The position numbers and the translations under genes are program-made. From Akkermansiaceae bacterium (lineage in GTDB: Bacteria; Verrucomicrobiota; Verrucomicrobiia; Verrucomicrobiales; Akkermansiaceae): DNA of 35,331 nucleotides. Of this stretch, positions 18,362 to 27,239 are shown one piece after another. Numbering within the stretch: the stretch's first letter is position 1; each line of letters starts with the position of its first letter. Location: assembly GCA_025363295.1 (NCBI GenBank), contig JANYEC010000112.1:1-35331 (forward strand), in the 5' to 3' direction. The notes under the pieces were generated by a model. That model was given only the letters and a program-made list of their open reading frames with translations, was not told the DNA's origin and made no database searches.

Positions 18362-20536
18362 TCAAGGAGGTGGAAGTTTAAAGGGCGCCTGGACAACAAC
18401 ATCCGCACGGCGTGAGGCCGGAGTAACATTAAGAGATACCAAGTTGCCATTTGTGACACAGCCCTCCACCGTGGTATTGAGCGGCGCATGGAGTTTGAAA
18501 TCAGCGTTCCAATTCTCCGGCCATGCGGGGAGCAGCAGGATCTTGGTACCGTCACACTGCATGATCATTTTTTGCATAACCTGCTCGCCATTGCCGCCGT
18601 TGTCCTGATCCGGTTCGTAATCATGTCCCTTGTTCCAGAATGCGGGGAAGTGCAGGCGTTTATCATATTGCGAAAAGTTAGTGATCACCCCTTGTTTCGC
18701 ATCGTTAGTTAAACCGAGGAAGGCAGCCTGCATCGGATCTTGGCCCCAGCAATGGTGCGCCTTGTGAATGCGGGATTCATAAGCTGCCTTGGCCAGCCCG
18801 ATGTCAGGCTTGCCCAAACCGTAAAGGCGAAACGGATAGACAGCGTAGAGCTCGGGGTTCTCGAAATTATGCGCTTTGGCCTCCTGTCCCTCCTCATAAG
18901 GCAGTAGCATCTTCACGCCGTTTTTCATGCCCACCGGCACGGGAGGAAGCTCTGCTAGATATTGTTTCCACCCGTCGCGGGTAGCAGAGTCCACGGCCCC
19001 ATTTGGCAGTTCCAAAAGGCGTGTGAGCACCCAGTGGAGACCGGCAATGTCTGGCAGCGGATTACGCACAGCCCAATACATCTCAATGGCGTTGTCCGGC
19101 TCCAACCGCAGTCGGCCCGTCTCGTCGTGCGGAAAGTGGTTTTTGAAAAAGGTGAGACCCGCCTGCGCCGTGGGTAGCAGAGTTTCAGCAAGAAATGCTT
19201 TGTCACCCGTGTAGTCGTAGTAATCGAGCATCATCGCACTAAGCTCTAACACCGGAGTAAAATAATGTTTAGTATAATTTCCAGCTTCGCCTGCCTTAAT
19301 GTTAGGAATACCGCCGTAGAAACGTGCTGTCTCGGCCATGTAGGAGCCATCGTGACCATAGTATTCCCTCACTTGAGAGGCATTATTTTTCAACACCTGC
19401 CCATACATGCGGAACAAGGGACGCATCATATCGAAGTCACCGGAAGCGAGCCGTGGCCAGTACATCGCACGGGTATTTTGAAACCAGTATTGCCCGCCCC
19501 ACTCGCGGTGATCCGCCGTCACAGGCAGAACGATTTGTTGGCCGGTGACCTTGTCATTGCCCTTATTGAGAGTGGGATTGTCCACTACGAAAATCGAACC
19601 ATTAAACTTAATCGGATAGGCACCCCGTCCCGCGCAGGCAGTGATGTAGCGCTGGAGTGCATAGCCGCGAGTCACCGTATCCGCCTCTTTGCCTCCACTA
19701 ACAAAAATCCAACTACGGTGCCAAAATGAGTCCCACCATGCCTTATGCTCCTTGAGCGCCTTTCCCGCCTCGACAGCGTCCGTGGTTGCTGCTTGTTTGT
19801 GGAGATCTAACAACCAGTCCTCCGTCTTGGCCGCTTGTGTGGTGAGAACATGGACGGCGAGGTCACACTCCTTGGCAGGACCGGCCGATTTCAACGTGGT
19901 GTCGTTTTCGCGAACCATGCCTTTGCCTTCTATCATCGCGCCGAAGGTCAGGTTTTCAGCCTGCGGGGCTTTCTTGTTTAGATTGCGGTAATACCAAATT
20001 ACGTGGTTATCTGAGTTTTTCACCAATGTATCAGCGTTGAGATCCTTCGCTGGTTCTAAGCGGTAGGGTTCGAGGGCGACGCGCATTTCGAGGGGTTTTT
20101 CGCCGACGGCCTCGACACGCACTACCGGCAAATTCGCATCGACGCGCACGTTTAACGTCACTTCGGATCCGGCCGATCCGCCCGTGATCGTCACCTCACC
20201 ATCGCGCAGCACAAGTGTCTGTCGAAATTTGCCGGATGCGAAGGGATTGGGCGAGAGGCTGACCCGGACCTTACCCACCTTCGCGAGGCCCTCACCACCT
20301 GCGTCGTTGTCCGTCCAGGCATCTGACTTGCTAATGTAAAAAAGCAAATCACCGTTAGCCTCGGTCCAAACGTTAAGGCCAATGTCTCCGTTGCCGAGCG
20401 GCATGGAATCCTGCGAACCGACACCTGGCTTGTCCCACGAGACGTCGCAATGGTCGAGCTGGATGAGCGGGTCTGCCGCTAAGGCCGCAGCTATTAGAAA
20501 AGCGACGAACGATGAAATGAAGGCTGTGGTTTTCAT
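18362..20536 (-). CDS. DUF5703-type putative glycoside hydrolase, clan GH-L-like (724 aa)
   Basis: The start at 20536 gives a clean signal peptide (MKTTAFISSFVAFLIAAALA); an in-frame ATG at 20581 would add 15 residues. The N-terminal beta domain contains SMPLGNGDIGLNVW (44-57), the hallmark I recognise as the DUF5703 N-terminal domain and similar to the opening of GH95 fucosidases. A helical (alpha/alpha)6 domain follows with GAYPIKFNGSIF (305-316), GGQYWFQN (347-354) and LEPDNAIEMYW (478-488), the last a candidate acid-bearing segment. The C-terminus has LLPAWPENWNADFKLHAP, also shared with GH95-like proteins. It may remove fucose, galactose or a related side sugar; the activity of the family is not known to me. 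It is preceded by the 1035-aa gene and followed after 25 nt by the SGNH gene. Confidence 0.7.
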   Translation of the reverse strand: MKTTAFISSFVAFLIAAALAADPLIQLDHCDVSWDKPGVGSQDSMPLGNGDIGLNVWTEANGDLLFYISKSDAWTDNDAGGEGLAKVGKVRVSLSPNPFASGKFRQTLVLRDGEVTITGGSAGSEVTLNVRVDANLPVVRVEAVGEKPLEMRVALEPYRLEPAKDLNADTLVKNSDNHVIWYYRNLNKKAPQAENLTFGAMIEGKGMVRENDTTLKSAGPAKECDLAVHVLTTQAAKTEDWLLDLHKQAATTDAVEAGKALKEHKAWWDSFWHRSWIFVSGGKEADTVTRGYALQRYITACAGRGAYPIKFNGSIFVVDNPTLNKGNDKVTGQQIVLPVTADHREWGGQYWFQNTRAMYWPRLASGDFDMMRPLFRMYGQVLKNNASQVREYYGHDGSYMAETARFYGGIPNIKAGEAGNYTKHYFTPVLELSAMMLDYYDYTGDKAFLAETLLPTAQAGLTFFKNHFPHDETGRLRLEPDNAIEMYWAVRNPLPDIAGLHWVLTRLLELPNGAVDSATRDGWKQYLAELPPVPVGMKNGVKMLLPYEEGQEAKAHNFENPELYAVYPFRLYGLGKPDIGLAKAAYESRIHKAHHCWGQDPMQAAFLGLTNDAKQGVITNFSQYDKRLHFPAFWNKGHDYEPDQDNGGNGEQVMQKMIMQCDGTKILLLPAWPENWNADFKLHAPLNTTVEGCVTNGNLVSLNVTPASRRADVVVQAPFKLPPP

Positions 20537-20605
20537 GTTTAGCGACTGGAAGGATTCAATTTTGGTGGTGGGGTTTTTCATTGTGAATTGCGGAAATGGA
20601 TGGCT

Positions 20606-23600
20606 TCAGTGTGAGGATGGACTCTTGGCAGACGATGCGGTGAAGGAGACGCGGGTGCGGTGGTCGGGGTTTGTTTCGTCGAAGGAGATGGTGTGCGTGG
20701 TGCCGTCGCGCAAGTCTATTCTGAGGATTTTCCCGTCGGGATCCCATGTAGTCAGCGGCGCTTTTTCGCCAGTGCGGAAGGGGAAAAACAGCATGCGATA
20801 CATGGGTTCTACAACGTTATTGCGGTCGATAAATACACGGTTGGACTGGACCTCGTCTTCACGTGCCACCAACCTGATGGCGGGATGCGGGCCTTGCGCT
20901 ATGGGTGAAACATCACGGACTAGAAGACGGGGAAGACCTGGCTGGTCGCCTTGGTCTGCCAAATGGAAAAGGACAGCTTCTCCGCTTGTGGCTCCGGGTG
21001 CGATTCGCAGGGATGAGTTGACTGCTTTATCATCCGTGTCAGCGAAGGTGCCAGAGGGCGAGCCGAATGCGTTGATGCAGTTCATCGTCCAGCGATAGTT
21101 GCGCGGCGTCCCATCCTTTCGGATGTCATCAATGATCAGCGCGTAGGGTCTCTGGCCACGCACGAAGAGGATCGTGCGGAAGGCATATTCGACGGGGTTG
21201 TAGTCCTTGTTGAGCTTCTCGGTGTGCAGGAGGTTGTCCTTGAGGTCCGGAATACGGGCGGTCATTTCAGTGAAAAGCCCGGGATACATATGATCTAAGC
21301 GGGGTTTTTCCATGTCCGCTAGCGGTTTGTCGCCCCCGTAGCTGAAGTCATAGGCGGTCTTCGCATCGCCCGCCATGAGGGAAAACGATTTATCTGGGGC
21401 TTCGATCACCTCCAGCAGCCTGCCCGGTGGGGTTGGAAAACATTTCGCGTAGGACGAACCCGCAGGGATCTCGCTGGGACTCTGGCCGACGTATCCCTCG
21501 GTTTTCGGGTCGCTCGCGAAAGCAGGATCTTGGATCATCACGCCGCTCTGATAGTTGGCCGGCACGATGTGGTATCCCGGGGCGATCGCCCACGCGCGTC
21601 CAAGCGCGAAGAACGAGAACGAGTTTTTCTCAGCGTGCATGTGGCCGGTGGGGATCCAACCGTCGTCGAAATACAACTCCATATCGTCTTCCTGCCAACC
21701 GCTGCGTGCAACCACGGTGCCCTGTTGCGGGTCCACCTTGGTAAGTGGCGGTGATTTCGCAGCAGCCATTTCCGGCAACGACACAGGCCTGCCCTTGATT
21801 CCAGGGTCCATACCAAAGATTGACATGAAAAACGGAATGTAAGGGCTGGACTCAAAGGCCGGTGCGTCCGCCGAATAGATGTAATCCACGAGCGGGTCGT
21901 CTGGATACATGTATTTCAGGATCAGCACGTGGTTCTGGCGGTAGTCGCCACCGCCGTCGTGGTGATCGTAGAGATACACATTGCTCTGATAATGATCGGA
22001 TTTTCGGGAGATCTGGCCGACGTATGAACTATACAACAGATGGATCGCTGTCTGATAGAAATAACCGGTGACGAACTGGTTTTCCCCGCCGCGGATGGCG
22101 TGGGCGACCGCTGCGGGCCACAGGCCGAGCGTACTGAAGCCGTAGTATGCCTCCTTGTTCAGCGAGAATCCCCAGGGCGAGACATACCAATCATCGTTCC
22201 ACCAGATGGCGCGTTGGAGGTTGTCCACAGCGGCCTTGCGCGCGTGCGGCCAGGACGCGGCGACGGAATACGGCCTAGCACCCTGCTGTTTGCGCCCGCC
22301 ATCGTGATCCCAAAAATGAACCCAGTCGCAGGGATGGAAATCCTCGGATTTCTCATAATCGTCTGGCCTTACGATGTTCGTGAAGAAGCTGACGACTTTG
22401 TCCGACATCCCGCTTTCCTCGCCCTCCACGGCGAGCGAGCACAAGACACGCGCTTCGTCGATGTTCATGAAATCGCCGTTCTGTTCCCAACCGCGGAGGA
22501 GACGCTTGTGAACCCCGGAGGCGAAATCGACCGTTCTCGCGCCGGTGGTCCTGCCAGCGGCCACGGCGAAGAGGAAATCGCGGGTTTCGCGAAGTTCACC
22601 GGGCGTCATCCACGACGCGACGAAGTCGTATGCCAGCGCAAGATTAGGAAAATTTCCGAGTTCCCAGCCGAGTTGGTCGAGTCCGCGAATGTAGAGCGGG
22701 GCATCCTTGTTGAAGGCACCTGTCTCCATATTCCAGCAGTGGCGGAGGTGTTCGTGGGCCAGCACGGCGACGATCCCGGCGAGCTTGCGGAACCTTGCTT
22801 TCGTTTCTTCTGGAACCTTCGCGTGTGGAACCGACGGATCTTGGGACACCCAAGCTGCGAAACAGGCGTCGCGCAGTTTTTCCTGATAGGACAGTAGGTT
22901 GTGCATCGCCTTCGACCCGTCAGGTTTTCCATTGGAATTTTCCATAGCAATGCCCATCATTAAATCTGGTGAAATGCCTTTGAGGCCGGAATTGGTGTAG
23001 GCATCGAGCGTCTCCGAGAATTTGCCGAAATCATGGCTCCCAGAGTCGAAGGTTTCCAGTAACTCGCGCTGAAGCTTTTTGAATGCGTTGCCGGGGATAT
23101 TGCCCTCGTAGCAGCGCTTGTGAATGTCTGGCCAAGCGGCGTCCGTGCAGAGCAGGCGCGGATGGCGAAAGGGTCCGGGGTCAGGGGCCAGCGACCTCAC
23201 AGATACAGGCGGAAGTATCCCGGGAGCGGCGCAAAGTGGATCGGCCCTGCCATCGGTCATTACGTGGGATTTTGCATCCCATACATTGACCCAGGTGTTC
23301 CGGCTGGCGGACAAGTGGGTTTGCGGGTCGGTGACGGTAAGGCGGATTTCATAAACACCCCAATCAGGAAAGGTCGCCGTGGTCACCCGCGCATTCGTGG
23401 TGCTGAAGGTGATGGATTTGCCAGCGTCCATCCGCGCCGCGACCGGACTCATGACATCCTGCACCTGCTCCCAGCGGTATTGCAGGTTCGATCCGGCCGC
23501 AAAACCAACGGGCGTGACTGCCATTCGCGTCGATGGCGGTTCCACATTTTTGAGCAGGATCGGATGCTCCACACGGATGGGCAGCATCGGTTCCGGCGCG

Positions 23601-23713
23601 GTTTCCGCAGACACTCTAGACGCGGAAGCAAGCACGAAACAGAGGGCAGAAATAAGTGTTAGAAAAGCGGACCTGTGTTGATTCAATGGACGATGGAGGA
23701 AGTTGGAATTCAT
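20606..23713 (-). CDS. PKD-like/heparinase II/III-like protein, putative lyase (1035 aa)
   Basis: The open frame extends to 23911, but the ATG at 23713 starts a signal peptide (residues 1-37) and leaves a 25-nt gap, whereas the longer form would overlap the upstream gene by 173 nt. Residues about 45-148 form an Ig/PKD-like domain ending FPDWGVYEIRLTVTDP, typical of the last PKD strands. The heparinase part begins at FRHPRLLCTD (182-191). Candidate residues are Asn417 in GDFMNID, Glu521 with Tyr523/Tyr524, and His691/His693 in GHMHAEKNSF. RGQRPYALIIDD matches the paralogues. It is the most divergent of the six: no NW pair, and AEKN instead of ADRN. The PKD-like module may act as spacer or glycan contact. 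Confidence 0.74.
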   Translation of the reverse strand: MNSNFLHRPLNQHRSAFLTLISALCFVLASASRVSAETAPEPMLPIRVEHPILLKNVEPPSTRMAVTPVGFAAGSNLQYRWEQVQDVMSPVAARMDAGKSITFSTTNARVTTATFPDWGVYEIRLTVTDPQTHLSASRNTWVNVWDAKSHVMTDGRADPLCAAPGILPPVSVRSLAPDPGPFRHPRLLCTDAAWPDIHKRCYEGNIPGNAFKKLQRELLETFDSGSHDFGKFSETLDAYTNSGLKGISPDLMMGIAMENSNGKPDGSKAMHNLLSYQEKLRDACFAAWVSQDPSVPHAKVPEETKARFRKLAGIVAVLAHEHLRHCWNMETGAFNKDAPLYIRGLDQLGWELGNFPNLALAYDFVASWMTPGELRETRDFLFAVAAGRTTGARTVDFASGVHKRLLRGWEQNGDFMNIDEARVLCSLAVEGEESGMSDKVVSFFTNIVRPDDYEKSEDFHPCDWVHFWDHDGGRKQQGARPYSVAASWPHARKAAVDNLQRAIWWNDDWYVSPWGFSLNKEAYYGFSTLGLWPAAVAHAIRGGENQFVTGYFYQTAIHLLYSSYVGQISRKSDHYQSNVYLYDHHDGGGDYRQNHVLILKYMYPDDPLVDYIYSADAPAFESSPYIPFFMSIFGMDPGIKGRPVSLPEMAAAKSPPLTKVDPQQGTVVARSGWQEDDMELYFDDGWIPTGHMHAEKNSFSFFALGRAWAIAPGYHIVPANYQSGVMIQDPAFASDPKTEGYVGQSPSEIPAGSSYAKCFPTPPGRLLEVIEAPDKSFSLMAGDAKTAYDFSYGGDKPLADMEKPRLDHMYPGLFTEMTARIPDLKDNLLHTEKLNKDYNPVEYAFRTILFVRGQRPYALIIDDIRKDGTPRNYRWTMNCINAFGSPSGTFADTDDKAVNSSLRIAPGATSGEAVLFHLADQGDQPGLPRLLVRDVSPIAQGPHPAIRLVAREDEVQSNRVFIDRNNVVEPMYRMLFFPFRTGEKAPLTTWDPDGKILRIDLRDGTTHTISFDETNPDHRTRVSFTASSAKSPSSH

Positions 23714-23738
23714 TTGGAAGTTCAGAGACACGATCTGT

Positions 23739-25586
23739 CTATCTACTTTTTTCGATAATTTTCCAATCGGTGAAGTTATAAGTTCTGACGCTGCTTCCAT
23801 CGGTGATTTCGAGGAGCCCGTCGGGGACCTTTTGAGCTGTCCACGGGCTTTCGGAGACAGGCCATGCCTTGTAGTCCACGGCCTGCCCGTTGACTTTGTC
23901 AGCACCGTCAAACGTGCATTCCAGCGTATCTCCGAAACGATTCCGGTAAGTGCCCGACATCGGATTTTCTCCGCTAGTTTTGAGCAAACTTTTTCCCATG
24001 ATCGTCGCGCGGAATTTCGCCAGTTCTTCCGTCGGATCCTTCCCTGCGAATTCGGATGTTAGAGCCGTCTCGATTGCAACGGCGCAAGAACGTGACATCA
24101 CACGGAATTCCGAATCACCCGCACGGGGGGGCGAGGCGGGGGCTCGAATTCCGCCCGCCGGATCCCATTCGAATGGCTGGGTGGCGGACACGGCAATCAG
24201 CACGCTGCCGTAATGAAGGAAAATGCGGCCGGTGGTGGATGAGTCGTTGATGAATGCCCGGTGGCCTCCGGGAACATAACCGAGGGCGTACGGAAAAGTT
24301 ACGTTCTCCGGCATTTGAAATACGAAGAGCAGGCTGTCCTTCCCAAGAATCTCCTGTTCGTGGGCACGCACACCGTGGGTGTGATTGCCCATTTTACCGG
24401 GCTCATCTTCGGAAGGATTTGTAATCCAAAGGTGACTGCCTTTGTTTACATCCGGCTCCTCCCACATCACACCACATGGGTAGCTCTGACCTTGCCAAGG
24501 TTTCCCACCCACTTTTGATGATCGTGAAAAAAGCGCGTAGTTTTGATTGATATAATGATTAAGTGCCCAGCCATTAATATGAGCGCGATAGAAGTATGGC
24601 TTTGATCGATCGGTAGCCGCATTCACGATTTGCACAGGAGCCTGATAGGAACTAACTGCCGCTGCTGCCGCCGCTTTGGCTTTGAAAAGTTCTGGAGCCA
24701 CGCCGCCAAAATAAAGCCACGGCAGAGTGGCGAAACCCCAGGGTTGCTGGGACTCGGTATCCGGATAAGAACGCGGTGCGAATGTCGCAAGGTGCCCTTG
24801 CAGCCAAGCCGGTGCGAGTTGGGCGAGGCAAATCTCATAAGCGATGCGCGCTTGCTTGGCCATCTCCGGATCCTTTGCACAATCCGCCAGCGAAAGTAGA
24901 GGTAACACGTTTTGTGCGCCGTAGGGGCGTGAGGCGTATTCACCAGGTCCGCCGCGCACGGTGGCCATGAGGATTTCCTTTAGATATTTCTCGCCAGTTT
25001 CATCTCCATTCGTGAAGCGGGTTCCCCACACATATCCCGGCGGCGCATTCTTCGCCTTTTTTGTCATTTCGATAATATAAGGATCCTTTTCTAAAAAATA
25101 AGGATCTGCCTTGAACGAATCCTTTCCCCATACCTGAGTCGCTAGATAACGAGTCATGGCCGCCATGATCTTGTGGTTGCTGGTGGAGAGCTTGGCGTAA
25201 AAAACGCCTCCGGTATAAATTTTCCGGTAACGTTCCTTGGTGGCAGCATCGAGAAATTTCTCGAAGCGAATATAACAATCGATTCCAGGCCAGCCAATGA
25301 AGCCGGTGTTGCCACCGTGCATCCAACGATTCATCTTATTTCCGGGGACCAAGGGATCCAATCCCTGATTTACCTCGACCAGTGCCTCTTTATTGCGTCC
25401 CAGGACAAAGAGGCATTCCGCGCGTTGGAATTTGTCAGATCCGTTATCCGCGAAAGTTTTGATGATAGCTTGCTTCCTTTTCTCGAACGTATCTAACAAC
25501 GCATGAGCATCCTGTGCCGTGGCAAAACGGACAGCGGCTCCCGCAAATAGCAGCGTGGACACTAGAATTTGTCTTGGTCGTTTCAT
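23739..25586 (-). CDS. Secreted toroid-type protein of unrecognised family, candidate polysaccharide lyase (615 aa)
   Basis: The signal peptide is residues 1-24 (ends FATAQ). I do not recognise the family. Residues about 30-350 look helical in the style of an (alpha/alpha) toroid, with STSNHKIMAA (134-143; Asn137, His138) and GPGEYASRPYGAQN (213-226; Glu216, Tyr217, Tyr222). These resemble the Asn/His and Glu..Tyr positions of toroid lyases. A beta-rich second half contains NHTHGVRAHEQE (401-412), reminiscent of the histidine motif at the start of heparinase C-terminal domains. A glycosidase or non-catalytic glycan-binding role is also possible. An Ala-rich helix lies at 302-312. The start overlaps the stop of the 543-aa hydrolase as ATGA, so the two are probably co-translated. 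Confidence 0.6.
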   Translation of the reverse strand: MKRPRQILVSTLLFAGAAVRFATAQDAHALLDTFEKRKQAIIKTFADNGSDKFQRAECLFVLGRNKEALVEVNQGLDPLVPGNKMNRWMHGGNTGFIGWPGIDCYIRFEKFLDAATKERYRKIYTGGVFYAKLSTSNHKIMAAMTRYLATQVWGKDSFKADPYFLEKDPYIIEMTKKAKNAPPGYVWGTRFTNGDETGEKYLKEILMATVRGGPGEYASRPYGAQNVLPLLSLADCAKDPEMAKQARIAYEICLAQLAPAWLQGHLATFAPRSYPDTESQQPWGFATLPWLYFGGVAPELFKAKAAAAAAVSSYQAPVQIVNAATDRSKPYFYRAHINGWALNHYINQNYALFSRSSKVGGKPWQGQSYPCGVMWEEPDVNKGSHLWITNPSEDEPGKMGNHTHGVRAHEQEILGKDSLLFVFQMPENVTFPYALGYVPGGHRAFINDSSTTGRIFLHYGSVLIAVSATQPFEWDPAGGIRAPASPPRAGDSEFRVMSRSCAVAIETALTSEFAGKDPTEELAKFRATIMGKSLLKTSGENPMSGTYRNRFGDTLECTFDGADKVNGQAVDYKAWPVSESPWTAQKVPDGLLEITDGSSVRTYNFTDWKIIEKSR

Positions 25587-27214
25587 GGATGATAGATTAG
25601 AAAACTTTGAATGACAGGATCAGCGGGATGCACGGGTGGATCGACAGCGCGACCGGCCTGCCAGGCAGCTACGGTCACTCGCACTGGCCACTTGCTCCGT
25701 GGTGGCGGCGAATGGATTTCAAGATGGTTGCCAGATGAAATTTCCGCAGGACCTTCAATCACCGTAAACCTAACCGGAAGTCCTGCATCAGAAGCAGCTT
25801 CTAGTGTAACGCCTCTCGACCCCACTTCGATATCTGATAGGAGGGCAAAGGTGATGTGTTGTTCTTTACCGGCTTTCTTCAGATCCGGCAGTTGGATGGC
25901 ACAAGGCTGCTCAGCATAGGCAAATTGTTCATCACCCGGATGCCAAGCCATTACTATCAATGAATCCCATGGCCTAGAGAAATAGAAACGGTCGTGATTC
26001 ACACGGAAAGTGTCCGGACCGGTCTGCTCGCCGCCACCGGCCCAGCCGCCGATTAAGCGGAATTGAATCGGTCCGGGCGCGTGACCCAGCGTTTGTTTTA
26101 GCGGCACGGAAAGCTCTGGAGGTGTCTCTTTCACAAACTCTCCGGTCACTCGAAAATCTAAGCCGTCATTGAGAGGTTGCGCCTCGACGGACTGCAACCA
26201 CATCGGTTGTTGGGCTTTGCCTTGTGCATCGACAAAGGTCACAGCTTGGAGCTTTTTCCCCTTGCGTGCCGCACCATAGATTTCGTTAGCATACGCCATT
26301 TCTTCGTCAATGTGCCAGAATGCGAGATAGGGATCGCCCTTAAACTCCGGCCAGGCGGCGGCCTTATGTTGGGGAGGCCCAGGAAACACTGGATCCGTGA
26401 GCCAACCGGATTCCTTCGGGATTTTCAGCAATCTAACACCCATCTGCGGGTCGGGCGGGTTTACTGGGATTCTGCGTTGGGCGGCCTTTTCAATGAACAT
26501 CGCTAGGTAGTGCGCAAGTTCGTCGCTCCAGCCGAAGTGGGTAACCCCGGGTTCGATAAGCGCACTCATCAGCGCGTTATGACCCAACGCTCGAAACTCC
26601 AACAACGAACCTCTTACCCAGCGCCAGTGATATTCCGCATCTTGGTCCGGAAGGCCCCATGATTCATATTGCCCTGTGACGACCAGCACCGGCACATCGT
26701 CGAGTGCGGCGGGGAAATTACCGCGGGCCTTCTTCGCATAAGGCGGTGGGTGGATCGGCGCAGATTTGAGACCGATTACGCCGAAACAGCGGTCTGGATT
26801 CCAGTAAGCCGTGTTCCAGGCGAAGATGGCTCCGCCACTGTGACCCACCGTTAGAAGTGGTGCCTGTGCTAATTCTTCATAGCCGGAAATCTTGGCCAAC
26901 CCGTCGAGGATCGATTGAAGCGTCTCCGCTCCCTTTCCCTTTTCATCGTATTCACCAATCGCTGCGGGCACGACTAACACAAGCGCGAGGCTTGCCCTTT
27001 CTGCGGCGGCGCGGATCTCTGGGTCTTCAAACATCCGAGCTTCGAGGATTACCTGCTGACCGAGAACGATTCCCCGGACGCGTTGGCAATTCGACGGGAT
27101 CCATAGAAAGGCTCGCCCTGATTTTTCGTCCGTCTTCACGGAATACTGCCATTCTGCTGCGAGTAGACTCGGGCATAAAAGCAGCAGGTAGGCAAACAAC
27201 AAGCGACGGAGCAT
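25583..27214 (-). CDS. Secreted alpha/beta hydrolase, putative carbohydrate esterase (543 aa)
   Basis: The signal peptide is residues 1-20. The nucleophile elbow GHSGG (124-128) has Ser126, VPVLVVTGQYE at 174-184 precedes the acid region, and THFGW with His226 is the candidate base. A long C-terminal half with several beta segments follows; its first part matches the C-terminal domain of the 440-aa hydrolase at 346-1668. An extra 100 residues or so at the end may be another beta domain. It follows the 1089-aa fusion gene after 25 nt and overlaps the 615-aa gene by ATGA, placing it second in the train. Esterase action on the glycan is inferred; it does not show the GCSRxGK elbow of CE15 glucuronoyl esterases. 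Confidence 0.7.
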   Translation of the reverse strand: MLRRLLFAYLLLLCPSLLAAEWQYSVKTDEKSGRAFLWIPSNCQRVRGIVLGQQVILEARMFEDPEIRAAAERASLALVLVVPAAIGEYDEKGKGAETLQSILDGLAKISGYEELAQAPLLTVGHSGGAIFAWNTAYWNPDRCFGVIGLKSAPIHPPPYAKKARGNFPAALDDVPVLVVTGQYESWGLPDQDAEYHWRWVRGSLLEFRALGHNALMSALIEPGVTHFGWSDELAHYLAMFIEKAAQRRIPVNPPDPQMGVRLLKIPKESGWLTDPVFPGPPQHKAAAWPEFKGDPYLAFWHIDEEMAYANEIYGAARKGKKLQAVTFVDAQGKAQQPMWLQSVEAQPLNDGLDFRVTGEFVKETPPELSVPLKQTLGHAPGPIQFRLIGGWAGGGEQTGPDTFRVNHDRFYFSRPWDSLIVMAWHPGDEQFAYAEQPCAIQLPDLKKAGKEQHITFALLSDIEVGSRGVTLEAASDAGLPVRFTVIEGPAEISSGNHLEIHSPPPRSKWPVRVTVAAWQAGRAVDPPVHPADPVIQSFLIYHP

Positions 27215-27239
27215 CAGGGGATTTTAAGGATTGTGGACT

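Noticed and set aside
18337..18555. 73-codon extension of the 462-aa SGNH hydrolase
   Set aside because: It lies mostly inside the DUF5703 gene and hides a good signal peptide starting at 18336.
22040..22897. Plus-strand 285-codon open frame
   Set aside because: It is antisense to the 1035-aa heparinase-like gene, shows no recognisable motif, and follows the GC-rich third positions of the opposite strand.
23714..23911. 66-codon N-terminal extension of the 1035-aa protein
   Set aside because: It overlaps the coding end of the 615-aa gene by 173 nt and would bury the signal peptide; the start at 23713 gives a normal 25-nt gap.
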